Source: Gallionellaceae bacterium (GTDB lineage Bacteria; Pseudomonadota; Gammaproteobacteria; Burkholderiales; Gallionellaceae). Taken from it: DNA of 64,000 bases. Numbering within the stretch: the first letter of the stretch is position 1; each line of letters begins with the position of its first letter. Below are positions 45,929 to 55,036 of this stretch, piece after piece. Where the stretch lies: NCBI GenBank assembly GCA_019753125.1, contig JAIELH010000011.1:97905-161904 (forward strand), in the 5' to 3' direction. The notes under the pieces were generated by a model. The model had not been told where the DNA came from, did no database searches, and saw nothing but the letters and a program-made list of their open reading frames with translations. The position numbers and the translations under genes are program-made.

Positions 45929-47476
45929 ATGAACATCACTCCTGTTTTGCTGCTCATCCTGGACGGTTTCGGTTACCGTGAAGAGGCCGATTTCAACGCC
46001 GTCCTGTCCGCCAGAAAACCCAATTGGGACGCGCTATGGCGCGACTATCCGCACACGCTGATCAACGCCTCGGAGAAATTTGTCGGCCTGCCTTCCGGCC
46101 AGATGGGCAATTCCGAGGTGGGGCACCTCAATATCGGCGCCGGGCGCATCGTGTATCAGGACCTGAGCCGCGTCGATGTCGCAATCGAAGACGGCAGCTT
46201 CTTCAACAATCCGGCATTGAGCCAAGCGGTCGCGCTGGCCAAACAAAACGGCAGCGCCTTGCACATCATGGGATTGCTCTCTCCGGGCGGCGTACACAGC
46301 CACGAAAGCCATATTTTCGCGATGCTGGACATGGCGGCGCGCGCCGGCCTGAAAAAAATCTGTCTGCACGCATTCCTCGATGGGCGCGACACCCCGCCAA
46401 AGAGCGCGGCGCAATCGCTACGCCTGCTACAGGAAAAATGCGGTGCACTGGGCGCCGGGAGAATCGCCAGCATCACCGGTCGTTTCTACGCGATGGACCG
46501 CGACAACCGCTGGGAGCGCGTACAGCCCGCCTATGAATTGCTGACCGAAGGGCGGGCGGAATTCACCGCCGCCGACGCCCTGGCGGGACTGGAGCAGGCT
46601 TATGCACGCGGCGAGTCGGATGAGTTCGTCAAGCCCACCGCGATTGTTCCGGAAGACATGCAGGCAGTCGCGATGCAGGATGGCGATGTGGCGGTGTTCA
46701 TGAACTTCCGCGCCGACCGCGCACGGGAAATCACCCGCGCCTTGACCGATCAAACCTTCGCTGGTTTTAACCGTACTTGCGTACCGAAACTTGCCGGCTT
46801 CGTCACGCTGAGCAGTTATGGTGAGGATTTTCATTTGCCCTGTGCGTATTCTCCCGAATCCATCCACAACGGTTTCGGCGAATATCTTTCCAACCTCGGT
46901 CTGAAGCAATTGCGCATCGCCGAGACGGAAAAGTATGCGCATGTCACCTATTTCTTCAACGGTGGCAAAGAGCAACCCTACCCCGGCGAAGACCGCATCC
47001 TCGTGCCTTCGCCCAAGGTAGCCACCTACGACCTGCAACCGGAGATGAGCGCGTTCGAAGTGACCGACAAGCTCGAAGCGGCAATTTTGAGCCGCCAGTA
47101 TCACGCCATCATCTGCAACTATGCCAATGGCGACATGGTCGGGCATAGCGGCAACATGGAGGCGGCCGTCAAGGCGATCGAGGCACTCGACGTCTGCATC
47201 GGCCGCGTAGTCAAGGCGATGCAATCGATCAGCGGCGAAACCATCATCACCGCCGACCACGGCAACGCCGAACAAATGGCGGATCACGCCACGCATCAGG
47301 CGCACACCGCGCATACGCTCAATCCGGTGCCATTCCTGTACATCGGACGCAAGGCCAGGCTGGCCGATACCGGCGCGCTACGCGATCTTGCGCCCAGCCT
47401 GCTGGCGATGATGGGGCTGCTGCAACCTGCGGAAATGACCGGGCATAGTCTGATCCAGATGACTGAAGACAGATGA
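45929..47476 (+). CDS. gpmI: 2,3-bisphosphoglycerate-independent phosphoglycerate mutase
   Basis: 515 residues of the alkaline phosphatase fold. [13 protein letters not shown] (metal Asp), [17 protein letters not shown] (catalytic Ser), [27 protein letters not shown] and [11 protein letters not shown] are all present. It interconverts 3- and 2-phosphoglycerate. A TAAAAT box at 45884 may be the -10. The last codons MTEDR lie in a tandem duplication that also makes the envC start; ATGA overlap. Confidence 0.96.
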   Translation: MNITPVLLLILDGFGYREEADFNAVLSARKPNWDALWRDYPHTLINASEKFVGLPSGQMGNSEVGHLNIGAGRIVYQDLSRVDVAIEDGSFFNNPALSQAVALAKQNGSALHIMGLLSPGGVHSHESHIFAMLDMAARAGLKKICLHAFLDGRDTPPKSAAQSLRLLQEKCGALGAGRIASITGRFYAMDRDNRWERVQPAYELLTEGRAEFTAADALAGLEQAYARGESDEFVKPTAIVPEDMQAVAMQDGDVAVFMNFRADRAREITRALTDQTFAGFNRTCVPKLAGFVTLSSYGEDFHLPCAYSPESIHNGFGEYLSNLGLKQLRIAETEKYAHVTYFFNGGKEQPYPGEDRILVPSPKVATYDLQPEMSAFEVTDKLEAAILSRQYHAIICNYANGDMVGHSGNMEAAVKAIEALDVCIGRVVKAMQSISGETIITADHGNAEQMADHATHQAHTAHTLNPVPFLYIGRKARLADTGALRDLAPSLLAMMGLLQPAEMTGHSLIQMTEDR

Positions 47477-47600
47477 CTGAAGACAGAGGAGTTGTCGCGG
47501 CTGTGCCGCGCAATCTTTTTAAGTGTGCCGTGCAGCGGCACACAACAATCTGCCTTCTGCTCTCTGTCTTCTGTCTTCTGTCCTCTGTCCCCTGTCACGC
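47461..47600. repeat. Composite repeat at the gpmI-envC junction
   Basis: A direct repeat GACTGAAGACAGA (47461 and 47475) is followed by GCGGC-TGT-GCCGC, a perfect hairpin GTGTGCCG/CGGCACAC (47523-47543) and a run of imperfect TCTGTCT heptamers (about 47561-47596) complementary to the first repeat. It encodes the gpmI tail and the envC signal-peptide region. Confidence 0.7.
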
Positions 47601-48708
47601 TGGCAAGCAGGATGAGCTGGAGAACCTGCGCAAGCGCATTGCCGCAATGCAGCGCGAAATGGACAAGACCCATGAGTCCCAATCGGAAGCTGCCGACGCA
47701 TTGCGCGAATCCGAGCGCGCCATCAGCGACAGCAACCGGAAACTTGCCAATCTGGCCGCGCAACAGCGTGATGCAGACCGCAGGCTTGGCGAATTGCAAA
47801 CGCAACATCAGCAATTGGGCGGCAGCATCAAGGGGCAGCAGGCGCTGCTCGAAAAACTGTTGTACCGGCAATATCTGGGCGGCGAGCAAACCTATCTCAG
47901 GCTGCTGCTGAACAATCGCGACCCCAACCAGATCGCGCGCGATTGGCAATATTACCAATATATAGCCCGCAGCCGCGCAAGCAGGATCGCCGCATTGCGC
48001 AACGACCTTGCGGCGCTGAATACGGTCAGCCTCGCCGTCAGCGAACAAAAATCCGGGCTGCAATCCTTGCGCGCCGAACAAACGGCGCAGAAAAAAAACC
48101 TGGAGCAGGAGCAGCGCGCGCGGCAACAAATGCTGGGCAAAATTTCGCTGCAACTACGCCAACAACGCCGTGAGATCAACCGCCTGCAACGCGACGAACA
48201 CCGCCTGGCGCAACTGGTCGACAAACTGACCAGGATGCTCGCACAACCGAAATCGAAATCGCTGTTCCGCAATGACGACCTGCCGGATAGCCGCTTCGAC
48301 GGCAGCCCGTTCGAGCAACTCAAGGGCAAGCTGGCGCTTCCGGCCAGAGGCGAAGTCACCAACCGGTTCGGCACACCGCGCCCCGACAGCACGGTGCTGT
48401 GGAAAGGCTTGTTTCTCAGAACTTCACCCGGCCAGGCTGTCAAAGTGATTGCATCAGGACGGGTGGTATTCGCCGACTGGCTGCGCGGCTTTGGCAATCT
48501 GCTGATCGTGGATCACGGCAATGGTTACATGAGCCTGTACGGCAATAACGAAACGCTCTACAAGCAGGTTGGCGATGTATTGCGCGGCGGCGATACCGTC
48601 GCAGCCGTCGGGAACAGCGGCGGCAATGAGGAATCCGGTTTATACTTTGAACTGCGCCACGAGGGCAAACCGCTCGATCCGGCGAAATGGCTGACGGTAA
48701 AAGGTTGA
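47473..48708 (+). CDS. envC: Murein hydrolase activator EnvC
   Basis: 411 residues. An N-terminal hydrophobic export segment ([20 protein letters not shown]) is followed by a long coiled coil (45-260, [19 protein letters not shown]) and a LytM/M23 domain (about 300-411). The LytM zinc ligands look incomplete ([23 protein letters not shown]), as in EnvC/NlpD activators that switch on amidases without being enzymes. Its first 30 residues before the hydrophobic stretch come from repeat DNA. It lies between gpmI and ctpA, the usual proteobacterial order. Confidence 0.9.
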   Translation: MTEDRGVVAAVPRNLFKCAVQRHTTICLLLSVFCLLSSVPCHAGKQDELENLRKRIAAMQREMDKTHESQSEAADALRESERAISDSNRKLANLAAQQRDADRRLGELQTQHQQLGGSIKGQQALLEKLLYRQYLGGEQTYLRLLLNNRDPNQIARDWQYYQYIARSRASRIAALRNDLAALNTVSLAVSEQKSGLQSLRAEQTAQKKNLEQEQRARQQMLGKISLQLRQQRREINRLQRDEHRLAQLVDKLTRMLAQPKSKSLFRNDDLPDSRFDGSPFEQLKGKLALPARGEVTNRFGTPRPDSTVLWKGLFLRTSPGQAVKVIASGRVVFADWLRGFGNLLIVDHGNGYMSLYGNNETLYKQVGDVLRGGDTVAAVGNSGGNEESGLYFELRHEGKPLDPAKWLTVKG

Positions 48709-48768
48709 TTTGGCTCCAGCAGCGGCATGAACCTGCTGAAACTGGCTTTAAACGATATTGAGGAAATT

Positions 48769-50166
48769 ATGCGTATTTTGCAAAAAATGGGGTTGGTTGG
48801 TTTGGGTCTGGTCGCGGGCGTATCGATCAGCATGCATTTTTCCGCGCTCGCCAACAAGGAAACGCTCGCCACGCCGCTGCCGGTCGAGGAACTGCGCGCC
48901 TTCTCCGAAGTATTTGGCCGCATCAAGAGCGACTACGTCGAACCCGTTACCGACAAGAAGCTGATCAACGAAGCGATCAACGGCATGCTGAACGGCCTCG
49001 ACCCGCATTCCGCCTATCTCGACGCCGATGCCTTCAAGGAGCTGCAAGTCGGCACACAAGGCGAATTTGGCGGGCTCGGTATCGAAGTCGGGATGGAAGA
49101 CGGCTTGGTCAAGGTCATCGCGCCGATCGAAGATTCCCCTGCCTACCATGCCGACATCAAGAGCGGCGACCTGATCGTCAAGCTGGATGAAACCCTGGTC
49201 AAGGGTCTGACATTGAACGAAGCGGTGAAGCGCATGCGCGGCAAACCCGGCAGCAAGATCACGCTGACGATCATCCGCAAGGATATGCCCAAGCCGCTCA
49301 CGGTCACACTGGTGCGCGCAGTCATCAAGGTGCAGAGCGTAAAATCAAAACTGGCTGATCCCGATTATGGATTTGTCCGCATCACCCAATTCCAGGAGCA
49401 TACCGGCGAAAACCTCGCCACCGCGCTGGAAAATCTGGTCAAGCAAAACAAGGGGCCGCTGAAAGGCCTGGTGCTGGATTTGCGCAATGACCCGGGCGGA
49501 TTGCTGACTGGCGCCGTGGGCGTCTCTGCCGCTTTCCTGGCCAAGGATGCGCTGATAGTCTACACCGAGGGGCGCACCGAAGACGCCAAGATGCGCCTGA
49601 CCGCCAGCGCGGAAAATTATCTGCGCGGCAACGGCAAGAACGATTACCTGAAAAACCTGCCCGATTCGATCAAGAGCGTGCCGCTCGTGGTGCTGGTGAA
49701 CGGCGGCTCCGCATCGGCGTCCGAAATCGTCGCCGGAGCGTTGCAAGACCACAAGCGCGCGGTCATCATGGGCACGCAGACTTTCGGCAAAGGCTCGGTG
49801 CAAACCGTCTTGCCGCTCGGCAACAACACCGCCATCAAACTCACCACGGCGCGCTATTACACGCCGGGTGGGCGCTCGATACAGGCCAAGGGGATTGTGC
49901 CCGACATCCTGGTAGAAGATCCGGCCAGCGACGGTCAGGATCATGCGCTCCATTTGCGTGAAGCGGATCTGGACAAACACCTGACCAATGGCAAGTCATC
50001 GGAAGAAAAACCGGGAAGCGTTGGCAAGAGCGCGCCACAGCCTCCCGCCGGCACCAAAGGAGACACCGCGAAACCCGCGCCTACCGAATTCGGCGCCAAG
50101 AACGATTACCAGCTTAACCAGGCCCTGAATCTGCTGAAAGGCATGCAAATACTGCAAGGGAAATAG
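48769..50166 (+). CDS. ctpA: Carboxy-terminal processing protease, S41A
   Basis: 465 residues. Signal peptide MRILQKMGLVGLGLVAGVS, PDZ domain (about 85-170, FGGLGIEVGMEDGLVKVIAPIEDSPA), catalytic Ser in NGGSASASEIVAGAL and Lys in TFGKGSVQTVLPL. A Pro/Lys-rich tail ends the protein. It cleaves periplasmic proteins at their C-terminus. ATG 48769 with GAGG upstream is preferred to ATG 48727. Confidence 0.95.
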   Translation: MRILQKMGLVGLGLVAGVSISMHFSALANKETLATPLPVEELRAFSEVFGRIKSDYVEPVTDKKLINEAINGMLNGLDPHSAYLDADAFKELQVGTQGEFGGLGIEVGMEDGLVKVIAPIEDSPAYHADIKSGDLIVKLDETLVKGLTLNEAVKRMRGKPGSKITLTIIRKDMPKPLTVTLVRAVIKVQSVKSKLADPDYGFVRITQFQEHTGENLATALENLVKQNKGPLKGLVLDLRNDPGGLLTGAVGVSAAFLAKDALIVYTEGRTEDAKMRLTASAENYLRGNGKNDYLKNLPDSIKSVPLVVLVNGGSASASEIVAGALQDHKRAVIMGTQTFGKGSVQTVLPLGNNTAIKLTTARYYTPGGRSIQAKGIVPDILVEDPASDGQDHALHLREADLDKHLTNGKSSEEKPGSVGKSAPQPPAGTKGDTAKPAPTEFGAKNDYQLNQALNLLKGMQILQGK

Positions 50167-50186
50167 CACGGCCGGGTTCCGGGTTT

Positions 50187-50237
50187 AACCCAGATAATCC
50201 ATTAGGCGGCTCTTCGAGCCTACGCGAGCGCTGACGG
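50187..50237. repeat. Truncated copy of the 45667 MITE-like element
   Basis: 51 bases matching 45667-45717 with two mismatches, 20 bases after the ctpA stop. The other end and its inverted repeat are missing. Confidence 0.85.
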
Positions 50238-50322
50238 ACGGTAAAAACGATGCGCAATTCAAAACAGCGTTTGCGCATCTTCCGGGAATCGCTCTTGTTC
50301 CCGGTGCCGCCTGCTAACCCGG

Positions 50323-51135
50323 CTAGTCGGCCTTCAGCATCTTCGCGAGCAGTTTCCTGACCACGGCCGGTTCGAACGGCTTGTCGCAAACACCCGATAC
50401 GCCTGCCTGCTCTACCGCCGCCAGCCGGCTCTGGTTGCTTTCGCTCGACACCATCAGGATCGGCACGGTGCTTTGCCAGCTCTGGGTGCGGATGTATTCG
50501 GTCAGCTCGCGCCCGTCCATTTCCGGCATGTTGTAATCCGTCACCACCAGATCGAAATAGTGCTGCTGGATGAGCCCGGCGGCCTGTTTGCCGTTCTCGG
50601 CCTCGGCGAAGTTCCGGATGCCGAGATTCTCCAGCACGCGGCGCATGAACGCGCGGGCGGTACGGCTGTCATCCACCAGCAGCACGCGGATGGTCTCGAG
50701 GTCGATATCGTCGCCCGCCTCGATCTTGCCGCTATCCGGCTTCAGAAAATCCAGCGAAGTAGCCAGCGCCTGTTTCAATTGAGCCAGCGTGAACGGTTTG
50801 CCGAGGATCGCGCTCGATCCGTTCTGGCGCACCGGCTCCAGATAATGCGGGTTGGTTTCGCTGGATATCAGAATGAACGCGATATTGCGTGTTTCTTCGC
50901 TGCCGCGCATGCGCGCCACCAGATCGCCGCCGGTCATGTCCGGCAGGTGCATCGAACTGACGACCACATCGGGGAGATGCTCATGCATCGCTTTTAGCGC
51001 GCTGGTGCCATCCTTGAATACCTTGGTGAGCATCACGCCGGCGCTTTTCAGTTGCGCTGCGATGAACTGGGATTGGGCGGCGGAAGGCTCGACCACGAAA
51101 ACGCTCAGGTCGCGGATACCGGTCAGAAATGTCAT
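50323..51135 (-). CDS. Double receiver-domain response regulator
   Basis: 270 residues, two receiver domains and no output domain. The second (about 145-270) is intact: LLVDDSRTARAFMRRVL, phosphoacceptor Asp in LVVTDYNMPEMDG and Lys in CDKPFE. The first (10-125) is degenerate: Ser replaces the phosphoacceptor Asp (VVVSSMHLPDMTGG), though the Lys in LGKPFT remains. ATG 51135 with GAGG upstream is chosen; a longer frame to 51210 lacks one. It resembles CheY-type pairs that relay phosphate; partners are not nearby. Confidence 0.88.
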   Translation of the reverse strand: MTFLTGIRDLSVFVVEPSAAQSQFIAAQLKSAGVMLTKVFKDGTSALKAMHEHLPDVVVSSMHLPDMTGGDLVARMRGSEETRNIAFILISSETNPHYLEPVRQNGSSAILGKPFTLAQLKQALATSLDFLKPDSGKIEAGDDIDLETIRVLLVDDSRTARAFMRRVLENLGIRNFAEAENGKQAAGLIQQHYFDLVVTDYNMPEMDGRELTEYIRTQSWQSTVPILMVSSESNQSRLAAVEQAGVSGVCDKPFEPAVVRKLLAKMLKAD

Positions 51136-51271
51136 GGTGATGCCTCTTTTCAGAATTTGCCCGAAGGCACATGCCGCATTCTGGCAAATGCGGCGGGCGC
51201 ATGCCAGCACGTTAACAAAATGCAGCCTGCCGGAAGATCAAGCGATGTTTTTAACGCATGCCTCTTTTCCG

Positions 51272-52168
51272 TCACCTATCCTGGCGGCGTATCGGCAAAG
51301 CCGCCAGCCAGTGCCCGCCCCAACGGTGCAGGCACAAACCCAGAATAATGCTTGCCGTCCCCAGCCACACCTGCGGCAATACTGCCTCGTTATTCAACCC
51401 ATGCCCCAGCAACAAGGCCAGCACCGGCGTAACCAGCGTAATCAGCGCAATGCGCCCCGCCTCCATGTGCTTGATCATGTAGTAATACAGCGCAAAACCC
51501 AGCACCGAACCGAACACGCCCAGATACACTGTCGCCGCCGCCGCGCGTTGCGGCAATGCCGCCGGCCAATGCCCATCCGCCAGCCACCATGAGGCAAAGA
51601 ACAGAGGCAAGGCCACAATCAGGCTACCCAGCGTCGTCGCCAGCGGCGGGCTATCGTCACCGATGCGTTTCATCCATACCAGCCCCAGCGATTGCACCAC
51701 CACTGCGATGAAAAGCGCCGTCACGCCGAGAGCCGCGCCATCACCCAGCCCCAGCCCGCCGCGAAACACCAGAGCCAAGCCGAGCACACCCAGCAACATG
51801 CCCGCCAATTTGTTCGGCGTGATCGCCTCCTCCTTTAACCATAGCGCCGCTCCCAGGCTGGTGACCAACGGCGAGAGACCGAACAGTACCGAAATCATGC
51901 CAGAACTGACATATTGCGCAGACCAATAGGACAGCGCCATCGCGCCGAACATGCTCGACCCGCTCGCCACATAGCTCAGCAACGCCTTGCGGTGCAAGGG
52001 AAAACGAATGCGCAGCAGGGCCAGCAGCACCAGGCACAGCAAGGCGCCGAGCGCCATGCGCGACAACACCGCAAAGCTGTGGCCTAAATCCATCGCGCTC
52101 CACTTGATGGCAAGCGGCGTGGTTGACCAGATCAGAATCACCGACACAAATGCGGCAGGTAACGACAT
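51272..52168 (-). CDS. EamA-family (DMT) exporter
   Basis: 298 residues, ten membrane helices in two EamA repeats (about 8-135 and 150-285): SVILIWSTTPLAIKWS, FGLSPLVTSLGAALWLKEE and ITLVTPVLALLLGHGLNNE. Members export amino acids, purines or drugs. A promoter, a short reading frame and a strong terminator lie in order in its 5' region (52436-52245), suggesting attenuation control. Confidence 0.9.
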   Translation of the reverse strand: MSLPAAFVSVILIWSTTPLAIKWSAMDLGHSFAVLSRMALGALLCLVLLALLRIRFPLHRKALLSYVASGSSMFGAMALSYWSAQYVSSGMISVLFGLSPLVTSLGAALWLKEEAITPNKLAGMLLGVLGLALVFRGGLGLGDGAALGVTALFIAVVVQSLGLVWMKRIGDDSPPLATTLGSLIVALPLFFASWWLADGHWPAALPQRAAAATVYLGVFGSVLGFALYYYMIKHMEAGRIALITLVTPVLALLLGHGLNNEAVLPQVWLGTASIILGLCLHRWGGHWLAALPIRRQDR

Positions 52169-52244
52169 GCTTTTCTCCCGAACTCAAATTTAAGGCTGCC
52201 GTTCGCTTCGTTCCAATCATCGAAGGGAAGCGGCCAAAAAACAA

Positions 52245-52273
52245 AAAGGCCACAGAAACATTCTGTGGCCTTT
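52245..52273 (-). terminator. Strong hairpin terminator upstream of the EamA gene
   Basis: AAAGGCCACAGAA, loop of three, and its 13-bp complement. On the minus strand it is followed by TTTTTGTTTTTT. It ends 77 bases before the EamA start and no full gene precedes it on that strand, so it most likely ends a leader transcript. Confidence 0.85.
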
Positions 52274-52303
52274 CGAAAGCTGCTTAGCAACTGATGCTAA
52301 AAG

Positions 52304-52399
52304 TTAACTTTCTCGACCACCTCGCGCGGCAGGCCACACCGCGCGCAAAATTGCGCATGGCACGGCACGGACGTTATGCATGGTTTGGAAAGTATTCAT
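52304..52399 (-). CDS. Candidate leader peptide, 31 codons
   Basis: ATG at 52399, stop at 52304; Arg/Ala/Val-rich (AVPCAILRAVWPAARGG). The ATG is almost at the predicted transcription start, so it could be leaderless, or a second ATG at 52381 could be used. A small TTAGCA/TGCTAA hairpin (52284-52300) and the terminator follow. It may be a regulatory leader peptide or only part of a small RNA. Confidence 0.45.
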   Translation of the reverse strand: MNTFQTMHNVRAVPCAILRAVWPAARGGRES

Positions 52400-52406
52400 G
52401 GCATGG

Positions 52407-52436
52407 ATTATCGGTGGCAACACTTGGCAGTGTCAA
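52407..52436 (-). promoter_or_regulatory. Consensus-like sigma-70 promoter driving the leader
   Basis: On the minus strand TTGACA (52431-52436), 18-base spacer, GATAAT (52407-52412). It is among the best promoter matches in the window. Confidence 0.7.
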
Positions 52437-52546
52437 ATCAATTTCTGTCGCCATGTGTAAACCTGGAATGCAGGGCGCCTTGCCCCCGATGGATCGCGAA
52501 CTCTTGATGGCTGGAATGCGCCATTCTGTCTGTTATCATCGCGCCC

Positions 52547-54490
52547 ATGCTCAATATCCAGAATCTGTCTTACCTGCAAGGCGGCATCCCGCTACTCCAG
52601 AACGTAAACCTGCAAGTGTTTGCCAACCAGCGCATCGGCCTGGTCGGCAGGAACGGCTGCGGCAAATCCACGCTGTTCCGGCTGATACGCGGCGAGATCA
52701 AGCCGGACGGCGGCGAGGTTGCGACACAGTCCGGCAAGACCATCGCGTCCGTCGAACAGGAGATCGCGAATTCCGGCCAGCCCGCACTGGAGTTCGTGCT
52801 CGACGGCGACGCCGAACTGCGCCGGCTGGAGAAGATGCTGGCGCGCGAGGATCACGACGCGGACTGGTTCGATGCGCAACACCGCTTCGAGGACATCGAC
52901 GGCTATGGCGCCAAGGCGCGCGCCGCGCAACTGCTGAATGGACTGGGCTTCGCCAACGACACGCTGGAACGCCCGGTCGCCAGTTTCTCCGGCGGCTGGC
53001 GCATGCGCCTGAATCTGGCGCGCGCGCTGATGCATCGCGCCGACCTGTTGTTGCTCGACGAGCCCACCAACCATCTCGATCTCGAAGCGATCCTCTGGCT
53101 CGAACAATATCTGGCGCGCTATCCCGGCAGCATCCTGCTGGTCTCGCACGACCGCGAATTCCTCAACGCCTGCGTCAACCGCATCGCCCATGTGCATGAC
53201 CGGACGATAGACTGCTACACCGGCGACTACGACGACTTCGAGCGCGCCCGCGCGGAAAAAATCGCACAGCAGAATCAGGCCTTCAACAAGCAGCAGGAAA
53301 AGATCGCGCATCTGGAAGACTTCGTGCGCCGCTTCCGCGCCAAGGCCACGAAGGCCAAGCAGGCACAGAGCCGCATCAAGGCGCTGGACCGGATCACGCG
53401 CATCGCCCCGGCACACGTCGCCGATGGTCATTTCGAACTGGAGATCGAAGCGCCGGAACGCAGCCCGGACCTGTTGCTGCGCGCGGAAAAAATGGGCTTC
53501 GCCTATGGCGACAATGGGCAGTGCAATAGCCCTGCCCATTTCCCTCACCCCCTCCCTCTCCCGAAGGGCGAGGGGGGCAAAGTCTCGCTACGCGAGCCCC
53601 ACATTAAAATGCTGTTCAAGAATGTCGAACTGATACTGCGCGCCGGTGCGCGCATCGCGCTGCTCGGCCCCAACGGCGCGGGCAAATCGACGCTGATAAA
53701 ACTGCTGGCCGGCGAATTGCGGCCCGCCTCGGGCACGCTCGAAATCACCCCCGACATCCGGATCGGCTACTTCGCCCAGCATCAACTGGAAAACCTCGAT
53801 AGCACCGCCACGCCGCTGCAACACATGGAACGGATCGCGCCCAAGGAAACCACGCTGGCGTTGCGCAGCTTCCTCGGCCGCTTCGGCTTGGCCGGAGACA
53901 GCGAAGACCGCCCGGTGGCGAGTTTTTCCGGCGGCGAGAAAAGCCGTCTCGCGCTCGCGCTGCTGGCTTGGCAAAAACCGCACCTGCTGCTGCTCGACGA
54001 GCCCACCAACCATCTCGATCTGGACATGCGCGACGCCCTGACGATCGCGCTGGAGGAATACGCCGGCGCCGTCGTGATCGTGTCGCACGACCGCAGCCTG
54101 ATCCGCGCCGTGGCCGACGAACTATGGCTGGTCGCCGATGGCGAGGCCAAACTGTTCGATGGCGATCTGGAGGACTACAAGAGCTGGATCGAAACCCGCC
54201 GCCCGCGTGAAGCCGCCACCCAACCGCAACAGGAAAAACCGCGCACGCAAAATGCACCCAGACCCAACAAGAAAGCGTTGCAATCCAGACAAACCAAACT
54301 GGAGGCCGCGCTGGCTACCGCGCAGACAGAACTCGCCGCAGTCAACCGGCAACTCGCCGACCCCGCCACCTACGCCAGTCCCGACCGCGACAGGATCAGT
54401 GAGCTGAATGCGGCGCATGCCAGGCTGGAAGCGAAAGTGGCGGAACTGGAAGAGAGCTGGCTGGAGCTGGAAATGGCGATGGAAGAGTGA
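52547..54490 (+). CDS. yheS: ABC-F ATPase YheS with in-frame repeat insertion
   Basis: 647 residues, two ABC domains: Walker A GRNGCGKST and GPNGAGKST, signatures FSGGWRMRL and FSGGEKSRL, Walker B LLLLDEPTNHLDLE/D in each. Alignment from memory to E. coli YheS is close throughout (637 residues), including FRAKATKAKQAQSRIKALDR and a C-terminal coiled coil. It acts as a ribosome-associated translation factor. Between YGD and the second ABC strand about 30 extra residues (HPLPLPKGEGGK and onward) are encoded by palindromic DNA (53518-53610). Confidence 0.92.
   Translation: MLNIQNLSYLQGGIPLLQNVNLQVFANQRIGLVGRNGCGKSTLFRLIRGEIKPDGGEVATQSGKTIASVEQEIANSGQPALEFVLDGDAELRRLEKMLAREDHDADWFDAQHRFEDIDGYGAKARAAQLLNGLGFANDTLERPVASFSGGWRMRLNLARALMHRADLLLLDEPTNHLDLEAILWLEQYLARYPGSILLVSHDREFLNACVNRIAHVHDRTIDCYTGDYDDFERARAEKIAQQNQAFNKQQEKIAHLEDFVRRFRAKATKAKQAQSRIKALDRITRIAPAHVADGHFELEIEAPERSPDLLLRAEKMGFAYGDNGQCNSPAHFPHPLPLPKGEGGKVSLREPHIKMLFKNVELILRAGARIALLGPNGAGKSTLIKLLAGELRPASGTLEITPDIRIGYFAQHQLENLDSTATPLQHMERIAPKETTLALRSFLGRFGLAGDSEDRPVASFSGGEKSRLALALLAWQKPHLLLLDEPTNHLDLDMRDALTIALEEYAGAVVIVSHDRSLIRAVADELWLVADGEAKLFDGDLEDYKSWIETRRPREAATQPQQEKPRTQNAPRPNKKALQSRQTKLEAALATAQTELAAVNRQLADPATYASPDRDRISELNAAHARLEAKVAELEESWLELEMAMEE
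53518..53610 (+). repeat. In-frame palindromic insertion in yheS
   Basis: Contains hairpin CCCTCTCCC, loop GAA, GGGCGAGGG (53554-53574) with one T/C mismatch, then CTCGC/GCGAG (53584-53596). It follows the same design as the metG element at 24995-25016. About 30 codons are absent from E. coli YheS. Confidence 0.75.
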
Positions 54491-54522
54491 GGTTGGCCCT
54501 GCTGCCTCATGTGTGAATGCCG

Positions 54523-54786
54523 TCAGGGCTTCTGGAATAAATCATCGAGGGGGTTCTTGCCGGAAGAGGCGCTGCCGGAAACGCGTTTCGCGGCAAACTC
54601 CTCCTCGATGTTGTCGCGATAGAAGCTCCATGCCGCGCCCGAGCCGCTGAAGCGGCGCCAGGTATCCTCGCAGACGCCGCCGTACTGTAGCGTGCTGCCG
54701 TCGTCGAGCTGAACCTGTAGCATCCTGGCACGCGCATCGTAGCCGATCGCGCGCAGCTTGCCGGAATTGATCTTTTTCATTTCCAT
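54523..54786 (-). CDS. KTSC domain protein
   Basis: 87 residues. The KTSC fold region is INSGKLRAIGYDARARMLQV, DDGSTLQYGGVCEDTWRRF and SGSGAAWSFYRDNIEEEF. KTSC proteins are small proteins often beside lysyl-tRNA synthetase or phage genes; function unclear. The C-terminal SGKNPLDDLFQKP is an added tail. Convergent with yheS. Confidence 0.82.
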   Translation of the reverse strand: MEMKKINSGKLRAIGYDARARMLQVQLDDGSTLQYGGVCEDTWRRFSGSGAAWSFYRDNIEEEFAAKRVSGSASSGKNPLDDLFQKP

Positions 54787-54942
54787 CGTGGCATCCTGTA
54801 GCTATCCCGAGCCTGGTTCTTCCGATCTTGGGTGAGAACCGCGATCTGCCTCCTGCCATTCTCCGCATCAAATACGGCCGATGGCTGATTATATCTTGGA
54901 CAGGGCATTGACCGTTTGCCAGCCTGCCCGATTCCGCACCTA

Positions 54943-54971
54943 TTGATTCATTCGTGGCGATGGGATTTAAT
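54943..54971 (+). promoter_or_regulatory. Putative promoter of the MlaF-like gene
   Basis: TTGATT (54943-54948), 17-base spacer, TTTAAT (54966-54971), 66 bases before the start codon. Confidence 0.45.
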
Positions 54972-55036
54972 GGGAACGCAGAACCCCTGTATTTTTGCCC
55001 CGCATCATCCGACCAATACTGGATAAATTTTGAACC

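Noticed and set aside
47553..47600. Short tandem CT-rich units as a CRISPR array
   Set aside because: Units are 7 bases, contiguous and without spacers.
52294..53199. 301-codon plus-strand frame overlapping the yheS start
   Set aside because: Out of frame with the intact YheS coding sequence; Arg/Pro-rich with no domain.
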